In this document: in pieces, positions 46,447-55,905 of the stretch
How the letters are laid out: every line of letters begins with the position of its first letter
How positions within the stretch are numbered: the stretch's first letter is position 1
DNA from: Mesorhizobium sp. L-8-3
GTDB lineage: Bacteria > Pseudomonadota > Alphaproteobacteria > Rhizobiales > Rhizobiaceae
Direction: 5' to 3'
NCBI RefSeq assembly: GCF_016756615.1
Contig: NZ_AP023262.1
Coordinates: 7,255,501 to 7,319,500 of the forward strand
DNA: 64,000 bases
Program-made: the position numbers and the translations under genes
Notes under the pieces: generated by a model
Databases searched by the model: none
Seen by the model: the letters and a program-made list of their open reading frames with translations, nothing else
What the model was told of the DNA's origin: nothing

Positions 46447-47554
46447 GAATCGGAAGAGCCATCGTCGTCCGGATAAGGTCATCCGTGCCGCTGCGAAGCG
46501 AACCGCTTCGTGGAGTAAAACTGGGGCGCAAAGGGCAGCTCGGCACTCATGATCCTCGTAGCAACCGAAATAGGCCAGGAGGACGAGGAGATAGAAATCC
46601 CCGAGGAAGACGATCTTGTCGAGAGCTGGACCCACGCTTGCGCCAATGACCAGGCTGCATCGGCCGTCGGCGCCGATTTGCGCTGCTTGTGGCGCACCAC
46701 AACGTCCACCTTATAAGCGCGTCGACCGAGGCAGCTCACCGGGCGATCTATAGAGAACTTGTCTGTTCGCCCCGTGACTATCGCAGATATGTCGAGCTGT
46801 TTCATAACAAGCAATTGAGCCGATTTCGCCTGAGTGAGGCGCCGACGCACAATGATGGCGCGGATCTCACGGGCGAGCTTGGCTTTCGGGGCAATTCCTC
46901 TTCGGAATTATCAAAGCCCAAATCCGCAAACACGTTGCCGCTGGTCATTTCGCCGGTGATTCTTCAGTCATGACTGTGTTCCTTTGCCATAGTTTTCGCG
47001 ATCGTGCGTCTCAGCCACCTTCAATCGCTGTAACGAGATCGACTTCGCACTTGGGCGTGTCCCTGCCCTTCTTCTGGAAGCAAAGATGCAGATCACACCA
47101 GCGAAGCGACGGCATGGACGGGCGATAAGTATCCCCGTCTAAGTCGTCGACCACCGCAAGGATTCGGCCGCCAAATCCCTTGAGGGCATTGACCGCCAGA
47201 TGCTGCTCGCGATTTTGGGCGTCGTTGATTGCAACACCCATCACGATGCAGACATCGACCAATCTGACTCCGCTCAGCCACTGAAAAGAAAAGATTCGGG
47301 TCAAACAGCCGTTTTCGCCAAGTGATCCTGTTTTCCTATGAACGCATTTTGGACTGCACGGGCCGTTCCAGCTCGGCGCAAAACCCTCTCAGATACCCGT
47401 CAATCGCGCTCTGCAAATGCACCCAGTAGAGCACTTTGGCGGTGCTACATCGATAATGAGCCCAGTTTTGCTTTTTTTGAGAAGATGTCCCTCTTGCTTG
47501 GCCGCAGCGAATATCCCGCTAAAAAATTGGCGGCAGCGCATCGCGTTTAGCGCT
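46447..47554. other. Gene-poor stretch
   Basis: No recognisable gene. A minus-strand frame at 47011-47304 (97 codons, WLSGVRLVDVCIVMGVAIND) is open but matches no family I know. Fragments on either strand look decayed. Confidence 0.3.
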
Positions 47555-47850
47555 CGCCGGGCGGAGCTGGTCCGGGTTGCGAAGCCCGGCGAGCGCGGAT
47601 CGTCTTGGGCGATGTGTTGATCAGGCGCGGTTCTTGGAGCGCCAGGATTCATGTCCGATTTCGATGATCTCGCAATGATGCGTGAGAGGATCGAGCAGTG
47701 CGGTCGTTGTTCCGAAGTAGCCGCGCCCGCTGTCGCGGATGAGCGCCCGGGCGATGGCAAAGGCCAGATGCGACTTCCCGTTCCGGGGCCACCAATCAAC
47801 ACGCCATTGGACAAATGCCATCAAGGGCATCTCACCGCCGGGCGGCGGCG
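47555..47850 (-). pseudogene. IS21 IstB remnant with terminal hairpin
   Basis: The minus strand reads PRNGKSHLAFAIARALI (Walker A region of IstB), then with an internal deletion TTALLDPLTHHCEIIEIGHESWRSKNRA and a stop at 47621. Downstream is the hairpin GCTCGCCGGGC...GCCCGGCGAGC (47552-47600), which recurs at 53188-53250, so it is the IS21 end. Confidence 0.6.
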
Positions 47851-47870
47851 AACAAGAAGGAGAGGAAGTG

Positions 47871-48180
47871 ATGGAACGCAGGCTTGATGACGTGATCGCA
47901 GCCCTCCCTGAGGAGCGTCGGGCGCGTGTCGATGCACGTTTCGAAGAGCTAAGGACGGAGGTCGAGAGCCTCGGCGATCTGCGCCGTGCGGCTGGCAAGG
48001 CCAGGCAGAGCTTGCCGCGACCCTCAAGATCAACCAGCCCTCTGTCTCGAAGATCGAGCAAGCAGGCCGATAATGCATCTGTCGACACTTAGAGCTACGT
48101 AGAGGCGATCGGGGGACAACTCGACCTCATCGTCGCCTCGCCTCGCGCGCGCCCCTCCGTATAGAGCGGCTCAGCGACGT
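47871..48180 (+). pseudogene. XRE-family antitoxin (HigA-type) remnant
   Basis: From an ATG at 47871: MERRLDDVIAALPEERRARVDAR, then ELRTEVESLGDLRRAAGKA. The helix-turn-helix (AELAATLKINQPSVSKIEQ) is in another frame, and RSGDNSTSSSP/GQLDLIVASPRA in a third. Typical rhizobial RelE-associated antitoxin, frameshifted, with no toxin gene beside it. A further XRE-like tail (ILAQFTAALGVSGDVLADD) occurs at about 48385-48450. Confidence 0.5.
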
Positions 48181-48786
48181 CGTAGCCCCCAACCCCCTCC
48201 GCACATAGTGCTAAAAGAGCGCCAAGTGGAGGAACCCGCCCGAAGGCAACGCGCCGGCTGAACGCGCCGTTTCGGTCAAATTGCCGAAGGGACGACAGTC
48301 TCGTCGACGCTCGCAATAGGTATGAGCAAGCCCTCGTTAAGCCGGATACCGACTGCCCGCTGTCACGTCGCGGGGGACGCCTCTCCCTCACCCATACTGG
48401 CCCAGTTCACCGCCGCGCTGGGGGTGTCCGGCGATGTGCTCGCCGACGACGACCCGCTCGGGCACGCTTGGTCACAGCTTCCAAACCTGCTCAAGTAGAT
48501 ACCTCTGCGCCTGCGCGACATCTTCGGTGGCTTACAATTTATCAAATTTACGGCGATTATCGCCGCACCGCAAAATCACAAGAAAGTCAAACGGCCATGT
48601 CTTCTCCCTTCTTATGCGGCTCCAGGACACATTGAGCACAGGCAAATGCTGCCAAGCATGCCAGCACCACGACCCCACGTCGTGGCGGCAGTTAACAGCT
48701 GCCCGCTGAAGTTTGCCAACGGGCCTTCGGTCAAACTTGGCGCAGCACTGTTACGGCGGGCACAGCACGTGGAGGTCCGTCGAGCA

Positions 48787-49800
48787 TCAGCCATTGCGAA
48801 AGGTGTAGCCATAACCGTTGATGGCCGGCGCGCCGCCGAGATGCGCGTAGAGTATCCTCGAGCCCTCTGGAAAAAAGCCTTTTTGGATGAGGTCAATCAT
48901 CCCTTGCATCGATTTGCCCTCATAGACGGGATCGGTAATCATACCCTCGAGCCGCGCACACAGACGGATCGCCGCCTTGGTTTCCTCGGATGGAATGCCG
49001 TACCGCGGGTACGCGTAGTCTTCGAGCAGCACCACGTCATCCTCGACAGGTTCCGTTCCGAGCTCGACGAGGGTCGCTGTACGTCGGGCAATGCTTAGCA
49101 CCTGCGCCTTGGTTTTTGCAGGCGTGGCAGAGGCATCGATACCGATCACCTTGCGCTGTCGACCGTCCTTGGCGAATCCGACGAGCATGCCGGCATGCGT
49201 TGAACCGGTGACCGTGCAAACGACCATGTAGTCGAAGCCAAACCCTAGCTGTTCCTCCTGGGCGCGCACTTCCTCCGCGAACCCCACATAGCCGAGGCCT
49301 CCATTCGGATGAACAGACGCCCCGGCCGGTATCGCATAAGGCCTGCCGCCCCTTGCCTTGACCTCATAGAGCGCTTTTTCCCAACTGTGCCGGATGCCGA
49401 TGTCAAAGCCATCGTCGACCAGACGCACTTCCGCTCCCATGATCCGGCTCAAGAGAATGTTGCCGACGCGGTCGTAGACGGCATCCTCATGGGGGACCCA
49501 GCTCTCGTGAACCAGGAGACATTTCATGCCGATCTTGGCGGCAACGGCTGCAACCATCCGCGTGTGGTTGGACTGCACGCCGCCGACGGTGACCAGGGTA
49601 TCGGCATCCGACGCGATCGCGTCGGGGATGATGTATTCGAGCTTGCGGAGCTTGTTTCCGCCGAACGCGAGACCGGAGTTGCAGTCCTCGCGTTTGGCGT
49701 AGATCTCCACCTTGCCGCCCAGATGCTTGCCGAGCCGGTCGAGCTTCTCAATGGGTGTGGGTCCAAAGGTGAGCGGGTAACGTTCGAATTCTTCCAGCAT
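48787..49800 (-). CDS. acdS: 1-aminocyclopropane-1-carboxylate deaminase
   Basis: 337 residues, PLP enzyme converting ACC, the ethylene precursor of plants, to 2-oxobutyrate and ammonia. Full family length. The PLP lysine is in [12 protein letters not shown] (about residue 51), the substrate serine and neighbours in [11 protein letters not shown] (about 75-84), and GYGYTFRNG at the end. ATG at 49800 is preceded by GGAGAG; the upstream in-frame ATG lacks this. A sigma54 promoter lies 38 bp upstream. In Mesorhizobium, acdS under NifA control lowers ethylene in nodules, which fits. Confidence 0.93.
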   Translation of the reverse strand: MLEEFERYPLTFGPTPIEKLDRLGKHLGGKVEIYAKREDCNSGLAFGGNKLRKLEYIIPDAIASDADTLVTVGGVQSNHTRMVAAVAAKIGMKCLLVHESWVPHEDAVYDRVGNILLSRIMGAEVRLVDDGFDIGIRHSWEKALYEVKARGGRPYAIPAGASVHPNGGLGYVGFAEEVRAQEEQLGFGFDYMVVCTVTGSTHAGMLVGFAKDGRQRKVIGIDASATPAKTKAQVLSIARRTATLVELGTEPVEDDVVLLEDYAYPRYGIPSEETKAAIRLCARLEGMITDPVYEGKSMQGMIDLIQKGFFPEGSRILYAHLGGAPAINGYGYTFRNG

Positions 49801-49837
49801 ATTCTCTCCGGCGATGATCATTCAGCTGAAATAGCCA

Positions 49838-49853
49838 CGCAAAACTCGTTCCA
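49838..49853 (-). promoter_or_regulatory. Sigma54 (-24/-12) promoter of acdS
   Basis: The minus strand reads TGGAACGAGTTTTGCG: GG and GC at correct spacing, -24 with one change and -12 TTGC intact. Predicted start about 49827. I found no exact TGT-N10-ACA site in the 250 bp upstream, so the activator site is degenerate or farther away. Confidence 0.7.
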
Positions 49854-50201
49854 TAAGCGCTGCTTGGATTGGTCGGCCGCGCTCTTCGACCTGCCGTCAG
49901 AGCCTTGGCGATTTCCAGCGCTTTCCTTGCGACTGAACGAAGCGATCCACATGTCGGCATGCTGCGATGAGGCGACCATCGCCTAGGAAACCTACGACGA
50001 CACGCGGTCGGCATCTGTGTTTTTGCCAGCTTTGCGAGCGCAGCTAGACCGCCAAACCAACATACTTCGATAAAAACGCAGTGGCTCTTGTTTGCGCTTG
50101 GATCGGCAGAACCGCACAGTTGCCGAGCCGAATTCTGCGAGGCGATTTTTGTGGCGCTCAACGCCTCACAGAAGTTTCAGCTGCTCGATCGAAGTACTCG
50201 T

Positions 50202-51161
50202 CTACCTGATCGAAACGGGTGCCAATGCCCTCGAAAGGCTGGCCTCGCCGCGGCCGTAAGTCGCCGCGTCATAGTTGACGAGCGTGTCGGTCCTGGCTGT
50301 ATCCAGCAGCTGATTGGTGATTTGTGTCGGTGTTGCGGACGTGAACTTGCTGCCAAGGATGGCGGCATAGCCAGCCACTACAGGTGCCGCGAAAGACGTT
50401 CCGGATAGCCCAATCTTGTCGCTATCGACCCCCACCGTGAGGAAGTGGTTCTGCACCTCCGAATCTGAACCGGCGTAATTCGAATAGGAGGCGAGCTTCG
50501 CCTTGTTTTCGGGAGTGCCATTGCGCTCGAGCGCACCCACAAAGATTGTCGATTGCGTTCCAGTCAGCTCAAGAGCTAGGAAATCAATATCCCCTTCGGC
50601 CGGGGTACCTACCGCTACGGATTTGTTTCCGGCTGCCTTTGTGAAGACCGCGGCACCCGCCCGGGCCGCATCGACAATCGACTGCTCGAGCCGGTACCCG
50701 CTCACTGGGTTTTCAAGGGCATAGCTCAGATTAATGACATTGAGCCCCTCCTCCAGCGTCAGCGGAACTGCTTCCAAATAGTCGAGCTCGACTATCTTTG
50801 CGCCAGGCGCCACCATGCCGGCTGCTTGAGCGATCCACTGCCCATGTTGCCGCCATTGGGGGCCATAGCCGAGATCCCCAAACTCATCCATTTCACCTGT
50901 GAAGTCGTCTGCGACAGTCACCGATACGCCGGAACCGGTATAGCCCGATGCCCATGCTTCACCAATATCCGGGCTCATCCAGCAAAAGGTCCCGTCGGCA
51001 TTTTGTGGGCAGCCCGAGCTACTGCTTTCCGTGGTTGGCGTTCCGGTCGTTCCTTTACCGCTGACCCGCGCATCGAGATCACCAGCAAAACCGGGTGCCG
51101 TCAGCAGGCACATGAAAAGACCGGCAACGAGTCCTACCGGGAACAATTGTGTTTTGTGCAT
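50202..51161 (-). CDS. Secreted subtilisin-like serine protease (S8 family)
   Basis: 319 residues with a Sec signal peptide (MHKTQLFPVGLVAGLFMCLLTAPGFA). The S8 triad is recognisable: Asp in VSVTVADDF, His in WRQHGQWIAQAAGMV and Ser in GLSGTSFAAPVVAGYAAI, with oxyanion Asn in AAGNKSV. The protein is short for a subtilase, with a Ser/Thr-rich linker after the signal peptide and no prodomain. ATG at 51161 has AGGAAG upstream. It lies 64 bp after a small outer-membrane-type protein gene in the same direction. Periplasmic or extracellular protease; substrate unknown. Confidence 0.82.
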   Translation of the reverse strand: MHKTQLFPVGLVAGLFMCLLTAPGFAGDLDARVSGKGTTGTPTTESSSSGCPQNADGTFCWMSPDIGEAWASGYTGSGVSVTVADDFTGEMDEFGDLGYGPQWRQHGQWIAQAAGMVAPGAKIVELDYLEAVPLTLEEGLNVINLSYALENPVSGYRLEQSIVDAARAGAAVFTKAAGNKSVAVGTPAEGDIDFLALELTGTQSTIFVGALERNGTPENKAKLASYSNYAGSDSEVQNHFLTVGVDSDKIGLSGTSFAAPVVAGYAAILGSKFTSATPTQITNQLLDTARTDTLVNYDAATYGRGEASLSRALAPVSIR

Positions 51162-51225
51162 AATAGACTTCCTGTCTGGATTGTTCTGCATCAACGAAAT
51201 GTACCGCCTATGCCTTTCCCTATCT

Positions 51226-51786
51226 CTAGAATTCACCCCTGAACCGGAGATCGAGTTTCAATCGGCTTGGATTGATGTTTTCCATATATTTCAACGTGTC
51301 CGCAGGCCGGAGTTGCGACGCGGCCAGACGGCAATTCACTGTCTGGAAGCCGCCGACGGCGCCATAGTCAGCCGTGCAAGGTCGTTCCGTCAGGTTCCCG
51401 CCCAAAATCGAACTGACGGTGAGAGAAAGCGTCGTGGACGGTGTCGGTCGCTTTTGCAGAATAAGGCCGAGTTTCAAACCTGGCTCGATTCGGACCTTTT
51501 CGGCATGTTGGCCGGTGCTCGCGCCCCACAGGAGACCGAAATCATCCGACAGCTGCGTCAACATTTCGAATCGCATGTCGATCCATTTGCTATGGTACCA
51601 CTTGTCGAAAGACACTTTGGTACCGCCCGACAGCTCGTATCCGCCTTGTTCCAGATGGTTGGCTGCCACGGTTAGCTCCGAACCCTGGTAAATGCCGACA
51701 AGGCTGGTCTCCTGTCCGTTCGCAGTTATCGGGCTGGCGAAGAATGCCATCACGAACAGGACGTAACTCGCCGACCGTATGCACAT
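51226..51786 (-). CDS. Small outer-membrane-type protein with signal peptide
   Basis: 186 residues. The signal peptide MCIRSASYVLFVMAFFASPITANG is followed by alternating polar/apolar segments and a C-terminal LKLDLRFRGEF ending in Phe, the usual signal of outer-membrane beta-barrels. No enzyme motif. It is upstream of, and probably co-transcribed with, the S8 protease. The start at 51786 is chosen because it begins the signal peptide and follows a G-rich stretch. Family unknown to me. Confidence 0.65.
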   Translation of the reverse strand: MCIRSASYVLFVMAFFASPITANGQETSLVGIYQGSELTVAANHLEQGGYELSGGTKVSFDKWYHSKWIDMRFEMLTQLSDDFGLLWGASTGQHAEKVRIEPGLKLGLILQKRPTPSTTLSLTVSSILGGNLTERPCTADYGAVGGFQTVNCRLAASQLRPADTLKYMENINPSRLKLDLRFRGEF

Positions 51787-53187
51787 CTGCACCCCCCCTC
51801 GTTGGATCCGCCAGCAAATCATGTGATCGACACGCGTACTGCAGTCCCTTGCCGCATGTTCAACCACACGGAGGGTCCAGCCGCAGACGCATGGCCGCCA
51901 GCGGCCAACGTGTTCATTCGCAACAAATCTGTGATCTCCCGTCCTTCAATTTCGCCCGAGCCATCTCTTCGCTCTCCCTGGCAAGCAGCTCCCGCCCTCT
52001 CAACGGAAACGAGCAAAATTCATGCCGATCTAGATGACGGCGCCATAGAAGGAATAGTATGTTTGTTTTCAGCGGCTTAGACGAAACGTCCAAGACCCCG
52101 GCCAACCAAGGCCGTGTCGTCGAACCGACAAAGCCGACACAATTGCCGGATATTGACGAAAACGCTGAGCGTGAACCCTCCCGCATGGCAACACTCCCTT
52201 CTCGCTCCAGCCATGCGCCGGAGAGCCTCGAAACGGCTTTCATTTTCCATTCGACGCAATCCTCTTCAGTCGGACATTGCGCCGCCCAATTTGAAGTTCT
52301 GTACGCGAATCGTCTGAAAAGGCATGCCCGGCAGAGACGGAGCTCCCTGCCGGGCCGGGTTCGCCTTGGGAGGCGGCGTAAGCTAGCGACTTTCGTGTCG
52401 GTGGGACCACTCAATCCGTGCGTTTTGCGCAATAACGAGCATCTGCCGTGCCAAGCCAAAAGCATTTAAAAACACCCGAGAGTCAGCTTCCTCTACGTTG
52501 CGTACCCGACATTGTCGGCTATCGGACAATGCCGAACGAGGCCTCTCGGCATCGACCTACACCTTAACCAGAGCGCACTCACCAGGCCGCTCGATGCCAT
52601 TTCGACCTGGCGAACTGGTGGTGACCGGGTTTTAGCTCCGAACTGTTCGCAGGCTGACTGACAGGGCGTATGTTTACCTTCAATGCAGAGGGCGCGGCCA
52701 CGAGAGACGGCGCGGCGAATGGGCGGGCAGATGATCGCGAGGATCGCCACAATCGGCATGGCCGCGCCGTAGGCCAATCACCCCTCGGCGACCTCGCGTA
52801 TGTGACGCCTCAGCAAGTGAGCCGTCGAGCCCACGAAGAACGAAGGTTAGACGCGTTTTTCCGGCTTTGGCCCAGACGTAGTTCATTGAGGCACTCGAGC
52901 GCCCTCAGGCGGTGCTTCGAAAACATCGCGGGCCAGGTCGCCTCGGCACGGAGGTAAATAGGGTGCGAGATATCCGCGCGGCAGCGGGCGACAGCAGGCC
53001 CGTCGCACGACATGGCAATGCCAAGAGCTCGAGCGGCGATACGGCGATGTCGCCGAGGATGCGGACAGCAGTTCGAGGATCAACACATCCGGCAGACTGG
53101 CAAATCAGCAGCCTGATATCTGTCCACAGGGCCGCACTCCAGATCGGCGTCCACTTATTGCCTCCGCTTGCATAGGCGCGACGAGGA
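51787..53187. other. Gene-poor stretch
   Basis: An open frame at 52059-52469 (136 codons, plus strand) has no recognised domain. Other frames up to 53187 look like decayed coding sequence. I see no promoter or RNA gene I can support. Confidence 0.35.
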
Positions 53188-53275
53188 GCGCTCGCCGGGC
53201 GGAGCTGGTCGGGTTGCGCAGCCCGGCGAGTGCGGATTGTTTGGGCGGTGGGCGCGTCAGGCGCGGTTCTTGAAG
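53188..53275. repeat. IS21 end with hairpin, second occurrence
   Basis: GCGCTCGCCGGGCGGAGCTG, the hairpin complement GCCCGGCGAG and the istB tail (minus: SFKNRA, stop) repeat the sequence at 47552-47640 with a few changes. Only the terminal 90 bp of the element remains here. Confidence 0.6.
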
Positions 53276-53537
53276 CTCATCATACGGCTGTGGCGAAGCC
53301 GGACATGTGCCGCCTTCACACATGTTAAGTTTTCCGGCGCTTCGTTCGCCTTCGAGATGAAGCAACCCGCGTGCCGCGCGCTGCGATCGACTACCATTGC
53401 CCGGAGAACCGAAACTGCATTCCCCTGGACGGTAGAACGATGAGAATGCCGTCGCCTTCGACCTTACCAGGGAACCTGGCCTGAATAATCAAACTTCAAC
53501 AAAGGGATGAATCTGAGCTCTGATCTTGTGACGGCGC

Positions 53538-53852
53538 TCAAGGGAGGAGCAGCGATATGCCGAGCGTTTGATTGCGCCGTGGCACATCTTGAGTTTCATT
53601 CCAATGCTCATCGTCGCTCGACCGAACTTCCTGGGACCTATCGACAAGCTCAGCTTCTTGCCCGGCTTTGCCAGCGCAGCTGGATCGCCAAATCAGAAAG
53701 AGCACACTTGCGAAATAGCCCAGCTGAAGAAGTAGCGAACAGCCCAGCGTCGTGACGACTGCTAGACGTAACGAATGCGAGGCGAAGTAAACCGTCACAG
53801 CGTTGCCGCACAGGACCAGCCCGAGGAGCCGACAAAAGATGATGAAGCGCAT
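53538..53852 (-). CDS. Exopolysaccharide production repressor-like membrane protein (ExoX/SyrA type)
   Basis: 104 residues. MRFIIFCRLLGLVLCGNAVTVYFASHSL and the second segment LGCSLLLQLGYFASVLFLIWR form two transmembrane helices in the pattern of ExoX/Psi/SyrA proteins, which modulate exopolysaccharide synthesis at the inner membrane. GGAGGACGGC precedes the ATG at 53852, deciding the start against a longer frame to 53990. It lies 37 bp downstream of fdxB in the same direction, so it may share nif-type regulation. Confidence 0.7.
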   Translation of the reverse strand: MRFIIFCRLLGLVLCGNAVTVYFASHSLRLAVVTTLGCSLLLQLGYFASVLFLIWRSSCAGKAGQEAELVDRSQEVRSSDDEHWNETQDVPRRNQTLGISLLLP

Positions 53853-53889
53853 GCCGTCCTCCTGATTTTGTCTCGTCAAATCATGCAGC

Positions 53890-54207
53890 TCATGCTGCGA
53901 CCTGGTCGGCCGCAAGATGGGTCTGGCAGTTCTTTGGGCAGACGCGGCCGCAGGCTCCGCAGCCAATGCAGCGGCCGGCATGGTCGACAACCATGATCAT
54001 GCGATTGAGCTCACCATCGAAATCGTCGTCATCGGCGTCGCAGGCGCCAAGGATCTCACCCGCGTCATCGACGCCGTAAAGATGCATGACCTCGCGCGAG
54101 CAGACTTTGAAGCAGCGGCCGCAGCCGATACAGATCTTGCCATCGATAGCGATCAGATATTCCGGCACCCATATGGAGCCGTCGCGGCTGATGAATGTGC
54201 TCCTCAT
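53890..54207 (-). CDS. fdxB: Nif-specific ferredoxin III
   Basis: 105 residues, 2[4Fe-4S] ferredoxin with CIGCGRCFKVC near residue 27 and CIGCGACGRVCPKNC near residue 80. The acidic insertion GACDADDDDFDGELNRM between them is characteristic of nif-associated FdxB. The ATG at 54207 overlaps the stop of the Rop-like gene by 4 bp. Usually found in nifE-nifN-nifX-DUF269-Rop-fdxB clusters; here only the tail of that cluster remains. Electron carrier for nitrogenase cofactor maturation or electron supply. Confidence 0.92.
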   Translation of the reverse strand: MRSTFISRDGSIWVPEYLIAIDGKICIGCGRCFKVCSREVMHLYGVDDAGEILGACDADDDDFDGELNRMIMVVDHAGRCIGCGACGRVCPKNCQTHLAADQVAA

Positions 54208-54407
54208 CGCAAAGTCTTCATTTTGGCAAGCTCTCTCCTGGCACCATCCAACTCGGCATAAACGGCATGCGTTTTCTCGGCGACTTCCTCTATCTCAATC
54301 CATTTGACCGGGAGACCCTCGGCAAGGTCGCGCAAGTTCGTCTTGGCAATTGCCGCGCGCAGTTGAAGCTTTCGGACTTTCTTCGCCATCTCATCCAGGT
54401 TTGACAT
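54204..54407 (-). CDS. Small Rop-like/CCE_0567-family nif-associated protein
   Basis: 67 residues from the ATG at 54407 (AGGAAGGATC upstream): MSNLDEMAKKVRKLQLRAAI, DLAEGLPVKWIEIEEVAEKTH. Predicted helical hairpin. This family is regularly found between the DUF269 gene and fdxB in nif clusters; the molecular function is unknown. Overlaps fdxB by 4 bp. Confidence 0.85.
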   Translation of the reverse strand: MSNLDEMAKKVRKLQLRAAIAKTNLRDLAEGLPVKWIEIEEVAEKTHAVYAELDGARRELAKMKTLR

Positions 54408-54432
54408 GATCCTTCCTCGAAAATGGGTTTCT

Positions 54433-54816
54433 TCACGCCCGCGCCACTTCGGGATAGGCAATAGCTGCAGTCACATCGCCGACCAGTTTCGCGGCCGGTC
54501 TCCGCGAGTTTCCGGAGAGTCTCGAAGCCGAACCGGTAGACGTCTCGACAGACGTTTGATTTCTGTTGTTGACAATGTCATCACGCCTTAGCGCTCCTCG
54601 ATCGCCAGCTCCGCTACGGTCTAAAACGGATCCGGATTGCCATTGAGTGGATATTCCGGCGCAGTTCCTCGGGGACAATGAAATCGGCCAGCAGCCCGGT
54701 GTCCGATTTCCGTGGAAATCCTGAGCACGGATCAGCCGCAGGAGGCATTTGACGAACGGGCGGGCACGGGCCTCGCCATCCTTGTTGACGGCAGGGCCAA
54801 GCGCTGCGTGAGACAT
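54433..54816 (-). pseudogene. DUF269 (nifX-associated) protein remnant
   Basis: Three pieces in different frames match the family in order: PFVKCLLRLIRAQDFHGN, LLADFIVPEELRRNI, then after a gap FGFETLRKLAET and KLVGDVTAAIAYPEVARA with a stop at 54433. The middle of the protein is deleted. Position just upstream of the Rop-like gene is the normal one, so this nif-gene copy has decayed while its neighbours stayed intact. Confidence 0.7.
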
Positions 54817-55659
54817 TTCGTTTCCTCAATTTCAGGTCTCGTCCTCAACGGAGGATTTCTGCTTTCGGTTACGCTGACTTCGTGCTCGCTTACGCAGCCG
54901 ACGTCCGGCCTCGCCAGGCCGATTCCACGTAAATGCTGCCCCTGTGGCCGACCTTGAACAGGTCCTGGACTGTGACGTCTTCAACGACGGGCCAAATTCG
55001 CGTCGAATATCGCCGCCGCGGCTATTCGGTTGGAAGTCTAAGGTCCGAGCCCTGACCTGCAGCAAACGGTCCACGCTGTGCTCCATGGACATAGTTACTG
55101 CGGGCGCGCCGCAGAAAATGGGCGGATTGACCAGGGTTCCATTCCACTTGTCATCCCGACACCTTGCCGGGCTGAAAGTTCGTGAGAGGTTCGCCACGCA
55201 GCCAGTCGTCCACTTTGATCAGAGGAGCCGGGGACTCTCTACGCAACATGTTGTTCTCCATTCCCACACCTTTCCTGACGTTTATACGCGAGCTGGTTCT
55301 TCTCTCAGAACGGAACACACCGGTTAGGAGACCATCAAAGTCTTGCGTGTTCTCATGCGATCAGCCCTCATTCAGTATTGCCGATCTCAACCAGCAAACG
55401 TCATGCCAGCGCTTTGTCCGCAGTAAATGCATGATTCTCCCTCGAACCTCACAAGCCCAAGACGGCCGGTTGTTTTGAACCCGACATGTTTTCTGCCGCT
55501 GTCAGCTTTTGGACACGCATTATGCGTCAGACGCTTGAGGGCGAGAACCGCTCGTCGGCCATCGTTCGCCGCCGGCGATACGCGGGCGCGCTAGGCTGAC
55601 CCAGCGCCCAAACCGCATGACCTTCTTGACCGGCTGGCAATAGGTCGGAAATTCCGCGA
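54817..55659. other. Decayed region upstream of the nif tail
   Basis: A minus-strand ORF at 55151-55249 (RBS GGAG before the ATG) reads IKVDDWLRGEPLTNFQPGKV, like the start of redoxin/TlpA-type thiol proteins, then stops. No nifE, nifN or nifX is recognisable. The rest has no supported gene. Confidence 0.35.
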
Positions 55660-55905
55660 TTCCGAAAAGTCAGCGCAGTGCAGCCCACTCGGCATTTGCC
55701 GCACGAATGGCAAGCGCCCGAAAGCTGTCAATCGAGCGATCCTCCAAGGCGAGGGCCTGCGTCTCGACGATATGATTGGTTACGGCCGGCCAGTGTTCGT
55801 GTCTATGGTCTGCGAGTGGCCTTCGGCAGCCAGTGGTAGCGAGTAAAGCTTCGGCATCATCGGCTTTGATTGCCGCCCAAAACTGGTCGAAATTCCGATA
55901 GGCTA
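55660..55905 (-). other. Open stretch directly after the cupin-MetRS gene
   Basis: The minus strand reads FDQFWAAIKADDAEALLATTG, HWPAVTNHIVETQALALED, AIRAANAEWAALR and a stop, coding-like in composition. There is no start codon, and it follows the cupin-MetRS stop within a few bases. Perhaps a truncated small gene of the same operon. Family unknown. Confidence 0.3.

Noticed and set aside
51820-51860. Sigma54 promoter upstream of the outer-membrane-type protein gene
   Set aside because: GC and CC are separated by 9 instead of 10 bases, a spacing that abolishes sigma54 promoters.
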